Below are positions 41,150-48,893 of a stretch of 64,000 nt of DNA, in pieces (within the stretch, counting starts at the first letter, position 1; each line of letters opens with the position of its first letter). Below the pieces are notes generated by a model. It was not told the origin of the DNA and made no database searches. It worked only from the letters and a program-made list of their open reading frames with translations. Made by a program: the position numbers and the translations under genes. Origin of the DNA: Acidaminococcus fermentans (GTDB taxonomy: Bacteria; Bacillota; Negativicutes; Acidaminococcales; Acidaminococcaceae); NCBI RefSeq assembly GCF_009696675.1, contig NZ_VULN01000009.1, forward strand, positions 39,096 to 103,095, read 5' to 3'.

Positions 41150-41431
41150 ATGGCAGCCAATATGATCGGAGTACCAAAGACCATCATTGTGGTGAGCCTG
41201 GGAATCATGGACCTGGTGATGTTCAACCCGGCAATCACACAGAAGAAAGGGCCTTACGAAACAGAAGAAGGCTGTCTGTCTCTCACAGGGACCCGAAAAG
41301 TCACCAGGTATCAGGAAATCAAAGTGGAATTCCAGGATATGAAATTCAAAAAGCAGAAAAAGACTTTCAAAGATTCCCCGGCAGAGATTATCCAGCATGA
41401 AGTGGATCATTTGGAGGGCGTATTGATTTAA
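41150..41431 (+). pseudogene. Truncated second peptide deformylase
   Basis: 93 codons starting exactly at MAANMIGVPKTIIVVSLGIM and running through EGCLSLTGTRKVTRYQEIKV and QHEVDHLEGVLI. This matches residues ~57-136 of the deformylase at 34403-34813. The N-terminal ~55 residues are replaced by unrelated hydrophobic codons and no ribosome site precedes the ATG. A recombination remnant or decayed duplicate. Confidence 0.75.
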
Positions 41432-41605
41432 CAGTCTTGTCAGCGGTCGACAGATATCCGGCCAAACAGTCACAGAAAGACCTGGAACAGGCGAGAGCCA
41501 TGGGTTTGAGGGACTGATACAGGACTGAGTACCAGGAAAACGAACGCTAGCAATCTGCAAAAACCAATTTTTCTAATTTCCTTTGAATTTAGAAGGAGAA
41601 TCTGC

Positions 41606-41732
41606 TATAATCTCTTTCGGTAACTGAAAAATCCGGTGCTGACGGCTGCCGAGTCGTCAGAAGTAGGGCCGTATCCCCATCGTCAGGTCTTAGCAGATGA
41701 GGATGCGGCATTTTTTATTACAGGAGGTCATG
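41606..41732 (+). promoter_or_regulatory. Structured leader with intrinsic terminator before radical SAM gene
   Basis: TATAAT (41606-41611) is followed by a ~115-base leader. First hairpin CTGACG (41639)/CGTCAG (41655). Then GCCGTATCC (41668-41676) pairs with GGATGCGGC (41701-41709; one G-U), with an inner CATC/GATG pair, followed by ATTTTTTATT. CGTCAG also occurs in the terminator loop (41681-41686), so exclusive foldings are possible. This is the layout of a riboswitch or attenuator; the class was not recognised. Confidence 0.6.
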
Positions 41733-42434
41733 ATGGAATCATTTTTTTACAAAGATCCCTATGAAGAAAACGGGAAAACCATTCTCGAACTGAACCTGTT
41801 CCCTGGCAAATACTGCAATTTTAACTGCATTTTCTGCCCTGTGAGCCGGAAGCTGCCCCATCAGCAGACCCAGGACCCGGTGAATGTGGGGAATCTGGAC
41901 GCGGCCATTCTGGACCTGCAGCAGAAGATCCGTGCGGTGAAGCCGGACCTGGTTTTCATCAATTCACTGGGCGAGGCACTGCTTCTAATAGGCCTAGAAA
42001 AGGTGATCCATACCATCCACAAGGAAAATGTCCCTGTTCGCCTCCTGTCGAATGGCTATCTGTACGGAAACCAGAAGTACGCGGCCCTCGCCGGCACCTG
42101 TGAAGAAGTAATCGGTGAACTGAAAATGGGCCGGGAAGAAGCTTTCCAGAAAGCCCAGAGACCTCTTGCAGGCTATACGGTCCGTCAGCATATTGAGAAT
42201 ATGGCAGAATTCCGGAAATCCTACCCGGGCCGCTTCCACCTGGAAATCACTGTAGTCAGAGGGTACAGCGACGATTCCGCATCCCTCAGTGTCTTCCGAG
42301 ATGCCGTAGCTGCCATCAAGCCGGATGTGCTCCAGGTCGTCACTCCGGAAGCCCCCTTCGACAAAGTACTGGGACTTCCCCAGGACAGACTGGAGGCGAT
42401 TGCCGGGGAGCTGCAAAAGAGCCTTGGCGCATGA
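41733..42434 (+). CDS. Radical SAM protein
   Basis: 233 residues from ATG 41733 (AGGAGGT 4 bases upstream). Radical SAM cluster CNFNCIFC with Cys28, Cys32 and Cys35, then VFINSLGEALLLIGLEKVIH and VPVRLLSNGYLYGN as in short activating-enzyme or wyosine-like radical SAM proteins. No SPASM extension. It stands alone behind a regulated leader, which suggests that its substrate or product feeds back on expression. Substrate unknown. Confidence 0.83.
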   Translation: MESFFYKDPYEENGKTILELNLFPGKYCNFNCIFCPVSRKLPHQQTQDPVNVGNLDAAILDLQQKIRAVKPDLVFINSLGEALLLIGLEKVIHTIHKENVPVRLLSNGYLYGNQKYAALAGTCEEVIGELKMGREEAFQKAQRPLAGYTVRQHIENMAEFRKSYPGRFHLEITVVRGYSDDSASLSVFRDAVAAIKPDVLQVVTPEAPFDKVLGLPQDRLEAIAGELQKSLGA

Positions 42435-42695
42435 ATACAGGGAGCCGTGAAAAATGGGATGCCCATTTTTTCACAGCTTCCATTTTTATGGAAACAAAGG
42501 ATGGACTCCACGGTAATGGAAGGAGAGCCGCACCGTTCCCAGCACCATGGCACCATGATAATATGTTATACTGTATTTAACTATGTATGTTTGCAATTAT
42601 TCTTTGACAACACACATAATATTTATTAGAGAATAGGATTTGCAGGAAAAGTTGGAAAGACAATATTCTAAAAACGGTAGAAAAGGAAAAGAACC

Positions 42696-42821
42696 ATGAG
42701 CATAGAGGGTCTGGAAAATCTAATTGGAAAAATCGTCAGGATAAAACCAATGGTCATCCGTTCTGAAACCGGGGATATCATCAGGGCCAGATGGCTGCCG
42801 GAGGAGAGTGACTTTGGGAAG
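42696..42821 (+). pseudogene. N-terminal gene fragment cut by repeats
   Basis: AAAGGAAAAGAACC precedes an ATG and ~41 plausible codons (MSIEGLENLIGKIVRIKPMV, IRSETGDIIRARW). The frame then enters AAGGAGACCATCTGCC of family A and family B sequence and loses meaning. Original product not recognised. Confidence 0.5.
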
Positions 42822-43055
42822 AAGGAGACCATCTGCCGGGGGCAGATGCTTCTGAACGTGGGAAAACCGACGGCCGGGAAGGGCGGGCCTGCGGCGCGCC
42901 CCTACAGCGTCAGGGTCGGGGGACCAGGGAGGGCAGGGAGTTTCGTTTTTTATCGTACCCCCGATGTCCATATTGTCACCGTCCAACAGATCAAACGAGA
43001 GTGCCCGACCCCAATGGTGTAGGGGCTCCCCGCAGGGAAGCCCATCCCGGCCGCA
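42822..43055. repeat. Family A hairpin fused to family B inverted pair (copy 6)
   Basis: 42826-42855 is the first family A hairpin only. It is joined to family B left arm (GGGCGGGCC/GGCGCGCCC), the CGTCAGGGTCGGGGGACCAG centre, and right arm GTAGGGGCTCCCCGCAGGGA to CCCGGCCGC. Gene fragments abut both ends. Confidence 0.8.
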
Positions 43056-43303
43056 TTTTTGACCGATTTCGAGATACGTTATCATGGGTCAAACTATTTG
43101 GTTCCAGAGCCAGAGGAGATTACAAAACAACTTCGGATGTGGATTTGGCGATTGCCAGTAAAACAGATATACTCACTCCTTTGCAGACGGCATTGGAAGA
43201 CAGTCAATTGCCTTACACGTTTGGTTTAGAGGATGGAATAGAAAGAAGTCAGATCGGCTCATCCGGGCCTATCAGATGTCAGACGTCAGCTGGTTGGCGA
43301 TGA
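43055..43303 (+). pseudogene. Nucleotidyltransferase (MNT-type) remnant
   Basis: In frame from the family B edge: IFDRFRDTLSWVKLFGSRAR, GDYKTTSDVDLAIASKTDIL. The GSRARGD...SDVDLAI motif is the catalytic signature of minimal nucleotidyltransferases (MNT antitoxins/enzymes). The first residues are replaced by repeat sequence and the C-terminus drifts into an inverted repeat. No partner HEPN gene remains. Confidence 0.72.
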
Positions 43304-43351
43304 GCAGATCGGTCTTTCTACTTAGTCAGAACAAAGCTGACGTCTGACATC
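43275..43351. repeat. 16-bp perfect inverted repeat
   Basis: 43275-43290 and 43336-43351 are exact inverted complements containing CAGACGTCAGC. Related pieces (GACGTC, TCTGACATCT) recur at 43373 and 44862-44905, flanking the TetR/hydrolase pair. Confidence 0.55.
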
Positions 43352-43395
43352 TCAAGGCTCGCAGGACCGTTTCTGACGTCTTATTCCCCTCCGGC

Positions 43396-43950
43396 TTACA
43401 ATGCATCCAGGTTGGCGATGGTACGGATGCTTTGCCAAAAGTAGTGATAGACTTCTTCGGGAGTATCTTTTTGTCCCCGATGGATCCAGGTGGAAATGGC
43501 AACCGGCAGCAGGTAACTCATGATGTCAATGAGGTATTCTCGACTTGCCTCTTCCAGTTGGGAAGGAATGCCGAGCAAAGAGCCCATATCTTTGAAATAC
43601 CGCCGATGATTCTGGGCCAGGGCATCCAGCCGGTTGCATTTTTCCAGTGCGGCGAACAATTCTGCATGTTCCATAATGGTTTGGAAAAACGAGAAAAGAA
43701 CGGCTTTCCGGGTTCCTTGTTTGGGCAATTCCCTGACAAAACCGGCAAAAAGTTGGTCCATCTGCCAAAGCAGCACATCTACCGGGATGTCGAAGAGACG
43801 GTAAAAAGTGCTGCGGCTGACCGAGGATGCCCGCTGGATGGCTGCAATGGAAAGCCGGTCGGCCGGTTTGTTCTTGGAAAGAGCCAGGACGCTTTGGGCA
43901 ATCAGTTCCGCACTTTTCCTGGCCCGGGGATCATTTGCAATATGATACAT
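43396..43950 (-). CDS. TetR family regulator, divergent from hydrolase
   Basis: 184 residues from ATG at 43950. HTH: RKSAELIAQSVLALSKNKPA, IAAIQRASSVSRSTFYRLFD. C-terminal ligand domain with SREYLIDIMSYLLPVAISTW. The divergent palindrome at 44004-44023 is its likely operator, and the hydrolase gene its likely target. Confidence 0.84.
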   Translation of the reverse strand: MYHIANDPRARKSAELIAQSVLALSKNKPADRLSIAAIQRASSVSRSTFYRLFDIPVDVLLWQMDQLFAGFVRELPKQGTRKAVLFSFFQTIMEHAELFAALEKCNRLDALAQNHRRYFKDMGSLLGIPSQLEEASREYLIDIMSYLLPVAISTWIHRGQKDTPEEVYHYFWQSIRTIANLDAL

Positions 43951-44003
43951 TTTTACGCCTTTCTGTTCTATATCCCAGGAGTGGGTAGTTGGAGCCTGCT
44001 TAC

Positions 44004-44023
44004 TGTGATACAATCGTATCACA
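44004..44023. promoter_or_regulatory. TetR-type palindromic operator
   Basis: TGTGATACAATCGTATCACA: perfect 8-base arms around AATC, placed between the divergent TetR and hydrolase genes, 35 bases before the hydrolase start. Size and place are typical of TetR operators. Confidence 0.72.
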
Positions 44024-44057
44024 AGTCAGCAAACAGAACAAGAAAGGCGGTCTTTTT

Positions 44058-44858
44058 ATGACATTGTATACTGGGAAAAAAGTGGGCGTCAGCAAGGAAG
44101 AGAAAACCCTTTCCTATTATCCCCTGTTCCAGCGGAAAATGACGGAGGTGCCGGCTGCGAAACTGGCCCTGATCGAGGAACCTTCTCCGGTCCCTGCCGT
44201 TCCTTTTGCAGAGCGGAACCGTTTCCTCCAGGGGATGGACAAGGAATTCTGTCAGGTGGGCTATGGCGTGGCTGCTGACGGGACAGGGTTTGTCTGCAAT
44301 GCAACCTATATGCCCGGAGTGACCGGCGATATGCTGGACTGGTGGTTCCCCTGGCACAGCGTAGGCTCTGACCTCCGTTACAAAATCTGGGACCCGGAGG
44401 ATCATTATTTTGCCCGTGCCAACAATGCGGCATACGTTTGCGACCCTTCCGTCCCTGTTTCCCAAAAGACTTGGGATGTGGATCATTACATTATGGAAGA
44501 TATCGGCTTCGGACCGTCCTTCCTGCATTTGCAGTTCAAGCGGCCCAGAGATTTCGGGTATGATGAATCCCTGATGGGGACTGCAGCCTGTCAGTCCTTG
44601 GTCTGCGCCATTGGGGCAGGGGATTGCGGGGCGGCCATGACCCATAAATGGTTCCCGTATAAAGAGGGTGTCCTGTTCTGCTCCCGGTTCTGGATTGGAT
44701 ATGCCCTGCACCAGGGGGAGATTATCAAGGCTCTGCCGGAAGGGGATTCGGTACCGGTGGAAGTGGCTCGGGGCCTTTTTGCCCACAATATCAAGGAATT
44801 TACCAACCTGGCCGCTATTTTGCCGGAAGTTTACAGGGAGAATAAGGAGAATTTTTGA
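44058..44858 (+). CDS. DAPG/phloretin hydrolase family protein
   Basis: 266 residues from ATG 44058 (AAGGCGG upstream). Family pattern: GVAADGTGFVCNATYMPGVT, MLDWWFPWHSVGSDLRYKIW, DPEDHYFARAN, DHYIMEDIGFGPSFLHLQFK, and MTHKWFPYKEGVLFCSRFWI, with His and Glu residues of the zinc site. PhlG and phloretin hydrolase cut a C-C bond next to a phloroglucinol ring. In a gut anaerobe a dietary or microbial polyphenol is a plausible substrate. Under control of the divergent TetR. Confidence 0.83.
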   Translation: MTLYTGKKVGVSKEEKTLSYYPLFQRKMTEVPAAKLALIEEPSPVPAVPFAERNRFLQGMDKEFCQVGYGVAADGTGFVCNATYMPGVTGDMLDWWFPWHSVGSDLRYKIWDPEDHYFARANNAAYVCDPSVPVSQKTWDVDHYIMEDIGFGPSFLHLQFKRPRDFGYDESLMGTAACQSLVCAIGAGDCGAAMTHKWFPYKEGVLFCSRFWIGYALHQGEIIKALPEGDSVPVEVARGLFAHNIKEFTNLAAILPEVYRENKENF

Positions 44859-44945
44859 ACAAGACGTCAGGTCCGGTAGGGCCGGTCTGACATCTTAAAT
44901 CTGATAGGCCCGCAAGAGCCGGTCCGATATCTCTCTTGACCATTG

Positions 44946-44988
44946 ACAAAAAAGCGTGCTGCGATTTTTTTTCGCAGCACGCTTTTTC
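44946..44988. terminator. Terminator after yvrJ-like gene
   Basis: AAAAAGCGTGCTGCG pairs perfectly with CGCAGCACGCTTTTT around an 8-base T loop. Serves the minus-strand module and possibly the hydrolase. Confidence 0.82.
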
Positions 44989-44989
44989 T

Positions 44990-45139
44990 CTATTCCATCT
45001 TCACTGCCATGCGCAGCCGTTCGATGCTCTGGGTCAGGTTCTCCAGTTTCTCTTCCATCCGTACCAACAGGTACCAGGAGATGACCATGGGGAAGCCGTA
45101 CTGAGCAGCCTGGCCGGCCAGCAGGGTCAGGTCGTCCAT
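44990..45139 (-). CDS. YvrJ family protein
   Basis: 49 residues: MDDLTLLAGQAAQYGFPMVI, SWYLLVRMEEKLENLTQSIE. The YGFPMVISWYLLVRMEEKL pattern is the YvrJ family signature, a single hydrophobic helix with short coiled end. YvrJ genes travel with DUF2922 and DUF1659 genes in Firmicutes; function unknown. Confidence 0.82.
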   Translation of the reverse strand: MDDLTLLAGQAAQYGFPMVISWYLLVRMEEKLENLTQSIERLRMAVKME

Positions 45140-45371
45140 GGTCAGCGGCCGGGTCCGCCAACAGGTCCTGTACGTCCGTCACCTTGGCTGCCTGGACGGT
45201 TTCCACCGGAAGGTTGTTCCGGGAGAGGAAAATCTTGCTTTCCAATACTTTTTCCATCACCGGGAGCACCGCTTCCTTATCCACGTCCGTACGGGGATTG
45301 GGGATGCGGATGTTCTTGGTGGCTTTTTTGCTGTCTTTGAAAATCAGGTCCAATTTCCGGGAATCTGCCAT
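45140..45371 (-). CDS. DUF2922 family protein, 3' end disturbed
   Basis: From ATG at 45371 (AGGAGG 8 bases upstream): MADSRKLDLIFKDSKKATKN, IRIPNPRTDVDKEAVLPVME, KVLESKIFLSRNNLPVETVQ, which is the DUF2922 pattern. At ~residue 68 the frame misses a stop and continues through yvrJ out of frame to 44895. A shift of one base near 45155 would give a stop just before the yvrJ ATG at normal family length, so a frameshift is likely. The end given is the expected one. Confidence 0.65.
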
Positions 45372-45385
45372 CTGTCATGCCTCCT

Positions 45386-45612
45386 TTACGCTTTTTCCGT
45401 GAGCTGATGCCGTTCCACCACGTACAGTCCGTGGGGAGCTTCTTCCATCAGCCCGCCGAATTCTTTGCCCATTTCCGCCAGCTGGCCCGCTGTGGCCTTG
45501 GTGTCCAGGTTGTCATAGCTGATGTTCTTGAATTTGGGCTGGTCATTTTGTCCACCCCGTTGCTGATTTCCAGCTGCAGGGTCACTGCAGTCAGGTCTTT
45601 CGCTGCTGCCAT
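45386..45612 (-). pseudogene. DUF1659 family gene with frameshift
   Basis: Starts MAAAKDLTAVTLQLEISNGVDK from ATG at 45612 (AGGAGG upstream). After this the current frame turns into TWTPRPQ-type shadow sequence. In the next frame the expected continuation appears: DQPKFKNISYDNLDTKATAG, QLAEMGKEFGGLMEE, stop at 45386, 14 bases before DUF2922. The break is in or next to the AAAA run at ~45546, so loss of one base is the simplest cause. Confidence 0.72.
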
Positions 45613-45649
45613 TGGTTCATTCCTCCTTTGTTTACAAGATGATTCAGGA

Positions 45650-45842
45650 CAGAGAGTGTAAGGAGGCGGCCCATGCGGGCCGGCTGCCAACGCCGGTTCT
45701 CACGTAATCACCATCCAATCGATCAAACGAGAGGGACCGCCCCCAACGCCGTAGGGGCTCCCCACAGGGGAGCCCCTCCCGGCCGCCCAGAGGGCAAAAA
45801 AAGCAGGCCCGCAGTCGTAGTGATTGCGGGCCTGCTTTCTGT
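45650..45842. repeat. Family B repeat, copy 7, with terminator
   Basis: GGCGGCCCATGCGGGCCG hairpin, ATCGATCAAACGAGAG centre shared with 38540 and 42990, right hairpin GTAGGGGCTCCCCACAGGGG, then AAGCAGGCCCGCAGTC...GATTGCGGGCCTGCTTT, a strong terminator. Confidence 0.8.
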
Positions 45843-45923
45843 CCACTTTTTTGCACAGCTCATATGATATACTGAGAATAAGAAAGATTTGGATATCACC
45901 AGAAAGCAAGGGAAGTGAACAAA

Positions 45924-46041
45924 ATGAAAGTTTGGATATGCACTGGGGAGTTACGGGCTGTTCTATGTTGACTATGCAAAACTTCTGGCAGCCCGGTGGG
46001 CAGAATTGACCGGGACGAAGGATGAGTATGAAGATTTTTAA
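45924..46041 (+). pseudogene. Short broken reading frame
   Basis: GGGAAGTGAAC precedes ATG 45924, but that frame stops after 15 codons. A neighbouring frame from 45936 reads GYALGSYGLFYVDYAKLLAA, RWAELTGTKDEYEDF and stops at 46041, which looks like the C-terminus of a real protein. Family not identified. Probably a deletion/frameshift remnant. Confidence 0.35.
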
Positions 46042-46110
46042 ATATCTGAGCTGTTGAGATAACCGCCTATCATGAATTATTTTTGCGAACCGAGTAAGGG
46101 AGAAAATGAA

Positions 46111-46401
46111 ATGTGGAAGTCAATTAAAAATGATCTTATTGGTTCAGAGGGTGGAATCATTCTTCAGGATGAAGAATATGAAGGTTCGTGCCGCATAACA
46201 TTGGAACGCTGTCGGCCATATGATGCCATTACTTGTGGTGTATATGGTGACATGGTGCATACTGTCTATTCGGATCCTTTAGTATCCCAGCATCTTTATG
46301 AAATGATGAAAAAAGATTTACAGGCTTTCATTGATGCAGATATTGAAGATCTAGGCCGGCGTAGCGATTTTTATGAGGCATTTATTGAAAGGTATCGTTG
46401 A
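46111..46401 (+). CDS. Unknown small acidic protein
   Basis: 96 residues from ATG 46111 (AAGGGAG 8 bases upstream). Sequence: MWKSIKNDLIGSEGGIILQD, EEYEGSCRITLERCRPYDAI, and a helical end LYEMMKKDLQAFIDADIEDL. AT-rich and alone between repeats. Its style is like that of small immunity proteins, but no family was recognised. Confidence 0.55.
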   Translation: MWKSIKNDLIGSEGGIILQDEEYEGSCRITLERCRPYDAITCGVYGDMVHTVYSDPLVSQHLYEMMKKDLQAFIDADIEDLGRRSDFYEAFIERYR

Positions 46402-46423
46402 TATACTATTTTACAGCAGCGTT

Positions 46424-46705
46424 CAGGAAAACAAAAGGACAAAAATCCAGGGGATTTTCCCGAACAGAACCCTCCGGGAGGGCCGGGGAAGGGCGGGCCT
46501 GCGGCACGCCCCTACGGCGCTGCAATCGAATGTTTGATCCAGCCGTCTTAAAAACGGATGTTTCGACGATCCCGTTTCTCTGATTTTCCGTTGGTTCTTT
46601 GACCCCAACGGCGTAGGGGCTACCCGGAGGGGAGCCCGTCCCGGCCGCCCAGAGGGCAAAAAAAGCAGGTCCGCAGTCTTGAGAAGATTGCGGACCTTTT
46701 TTTGC
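46424..46705. repeat. Family B inverted-pair repeat, copy 8, with terminator
   Basis: Begins AGGAAAACAAAAGGACAAAA as at 34934. Left arm, centre (AAAACGGATGTTTCGACGAT) and right arm match copy 3 with few differences. Ends with AGGTCCGCAGTC...GATTGCGGACCT and TTTTTT. Confidence 0.85.
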
Positions 46706-46806
46706 AAGAAAAGACATGGAGCTATTCTTGATGATTGGAGGTCAGCCCATTTTATCAACAGGGATTTTATCTTGGTAAATATTGTGTCACAAAGAGTAAC
46801 TGCTGA

Positions 46807-47085
46807 TTATCCGAACAAATCACTGTGGCTTCCTGTACGGGTGAGAGTCAATGTCAGGATATCTTCTTCGATTTTGTAAATCAGCAGCCAATCCGGCAGT
46901 ATATGGCATTCCCAGAATCCGATATAATCTCCAGACAAGGCATGATCTCGATATTTAACCGGCAGTACCTGTTCTTTAACCAGGATTTCAAGAACATCCT
47001 GGAAAAGCTCTGGTTTATGTCCTGGACGCTGGACAGTCCTTTTATAATCCTTTTTGAATTGCTTGCGGTAGCGGATCTTAAGCAT
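46807..47085 (-). CDS. YafQ/RelE-type mRNA interferase toxin
   Basis: 92 residues: MLKIRYRKQFKKDYKRTVQR, LPVKYRDHALSGDYIGFWEC, HILPDWLLIYKIEEDILTLT, TRTGSHSDLFG. YafQ-type features are the KYRDHAL...W..CH..PDWLLIY core and the C-terminal His (GSHSDLF). It would cut mRNA on the ribosome. Start overlaps the antitoxin stop by 8 bases. Confidence 0.9.
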   Translation of the reverse strand: MLKIRYRKQFKKDYKRTVQRPGHKPELFQDVLEILVKEQVLPVKYRDHALSGDYIGFWECHILPDWLLIYKIEEDILTLTLTRTGSHSDLFG

Positions 47086-47347
47086 TCAGATCCTCCATAA
47101 GGTCTTTTACGGAATCATAGGTTTTACTCAGGTTCCGATGATGATTTACGTCATCGATTGCCTGCAGAGTCTCCAGTTGGTTGGCAGAAAGACGCAAGTC
47201 AAAAGGAATTCCTCCATGACGTACAACCGAACGCAGGAACATATTGATGGCCGTAGAGGTAGGAATACCAAGGTCAGAAAAAATCAATTCCGCCTGATGC
47301 TTCAGATCCGCATCGACACGAAGATTCAGGGTCTTTGTATCGGACAT
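47078..47347 (-). CDS. RelB/DinJ family antitoxin
   Basis: 89 residues from ATG at 47347 (AAAGGAG 9 bases upstream). RHH DNA-binding half: TLNLRVDADLKHQAELIFSD, LGIPTSTAINMFLRSVVRHG; then a toxin-binding tail. Neutralises the YafQ-like toxin and represses the operon. Confidence 0.9.
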   Translation of the reverse strand: MSDTKTLNLRVDADLKHQAELIFSDLGIPTSTAINMFLRSVVRHGGIPFDLRLSANQLETLQAIDDVNHHRNLSKTYDSVKDLMEDLNA

Positions 47348-47589
47348 AGCAATCATCTCCTTTCATAGCTATTGTAACGTTAATTAAGGAAAATGTAAAG
47401 AAAATTACTTTTTATCGCGTGCCTGCAAGTCTTCTTTTTGTCAGTTTTTTTGAGAGACAATAGGGATATAACGGAAAGAACTGGAGCAGGTGGGCGAGAT
47501 CCAGCCCAAGGTAATCCGGTTGCCAAAGCTAAGTGCAGAGTGAAGAGCGAAGAGTGCAGAGCGGGACGGAAGGTGCAAATGGTCCATTG

Positions 47590-47747
47590 CGATGCCGTAG
47601 GGGCCTCACGCCGGGAGGCCCGCCAGATGCACGAGCCACCGACGTCAACGTGGTAGGGGCTCCCCGCAGGGGAGCCCATCCCCGGCCGCCCAGAGGGCAA
47701 AAAAGCAGGCCCGCCGTCTTAAGAAGATTGCGGGCCTGCTCTGTAAT
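47590..47747. repeat. Family B repeat, copy 9, with terminator
   Basis: GCCGTAGGGGCCTCACGCCG (hairpin GGGCCTC/GAGGCCC) then GTAGGGGCTCCCCGCAGGGG to GGCCGCCCAGAGGGC and AGCAGGCCCGCCGTCTT...GATTGCGGGCCTGCT. Confidence 0.78.
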
Positions 47748-47896
47748 TATCCGGCAACAGCCCGAGGTATTTAAGCCCCGGGATTATCTTTTTGTACATG
47801 AAAAAGGACTGCTGCACGTCACATTACGTGCAACAGCCCCATTTTATCACGCTGTTGCACGCGATTTCACATGCAACAGCTCACTTTGTTACGTTC

Positions 47897-48757
47897 TTAT
47901 TTATCAAAATTTATGATCTGTCCATCATCCGGTACAGCTACCTGTTTGTCTAACTTTCTGCTATGGACAAAGTCGCGCATATTTTTGCGTGATACTGTGC
48001 AATGGTTAATGGCATCCATATGCACCGCTACAATTTTGGCCTTTGGCATTCTCGTTGCCGCTCTGCCTACATCTTCTGTACCCATAATAATGGAATCATT
48101 GTAGCAGATGGACTTAGCATAACCAGTATTCATAATTAGAATATCGGGCTGACGATTTTGTAGCGTTTTATCAACCCGGGCCGTCCAGACCGTATCGCCC
48201 ATCAGGTAAGTAGTTTTTTCACCGGGAGCAGCAAAGACCACGCCCATACTTTCTCCGAGCAGTACGCTATAAGCGGGATTGGCATACATCTCTTCCGTAC
48301 CATGCGTGCCTTCTACTCTGGTCAGGCGCACCCCTTGGAACTCGATATCCCGATCCAGCACCTGAACATTGCGGAAACCTTCCTTGCGAATTTCAGTAGC
48401 GTCCTTATCATCCTGCACAAATACAGGAATATCTTTGTTGATGAACTGCTGAGCTACTTCATCCCAATGGTCAAGATGGGTATGCGTGACAATTAACGCA
48501 TCAACATTCTTTAATACATCCTCCTTTGATTCGGGCAAGTCCACCTTGGGATTGCGCACCTCACTGTTAAAAGAACCAGCAAAGCCTTCATAACGGCCTT
48601 TTTCTGCCAGCATGGGGTCTATCAAAAATACCGTATCGTTGTACGCCAATTTGCCCGTAGCATTGCGTACATGCTGGTAAGAAACCTGTGCAAAGGCACT
48701 GCCCGTCATCATCGTCATTCCCAAGAATGCAGCCATTAAAGTTTTTCTCCACTTCAT
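47897..48757 (-). CDS. Exported MBL-fold metallo-hydrolase
   Basis: 286 residues. Signal peptide KTLMAAFLGMTMMTGSAFA with AFA cleavage site. Metallo-beta-lactamase motif THTHLDHWD, followed by downstream ligands in RVEGTHGTEE, YLMGDTVWTA and VAVHMDAINHC. Resembles UlaG-like MBL proteins but secreted. AT-rich relative to core genes. Divergent from an Lrp regulator with a ~135-base gap. Confidence 0.88.
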   Translation of the reverse strand: MKWRKTLMAAFLGMTMMTGSAFAQVSYQHVRNATGKLAYNDTVFLIDPMLAEKGRYEGFAGSFNSEVRNPKVDLPESKEDVLKNVDALIVTHTHLDHWDEVAQQFINKDIPVFVQDDKDATEIRKEGFRNVQVLDRDIEFQGVRLTRVEGTHGTEEMYANPAYSVLLGESMGVVFAAPGEKTTYLMGDTVWTARVDKTLQNRQPDILIMNTGYAKSICYNDSIIMGTEDVGRAATRMPKAKIVAVHMDAINHCTVSRKNMRDFVHSRKLDKQVAVPDDGQIINFDK

Positions 48758-48893
48758 TTCATTTCCTCCTCTGAATCACAATTTAATTTACATTGTGATT
48801 ATACTTTGCTAGAATTTTACTTACGATACAGGATTTCAAGAGATGCATACAAATCACTTGAAATTTTCAAGTTTTCAAGTTAGGAGCATTGCC

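Noticed and set aside
44895..45371. Single 158-residue minus-strand protein
   Set aside because: Only the first ~68 residues match DUF2922; the rest is yvrJ read in the wrong frame.
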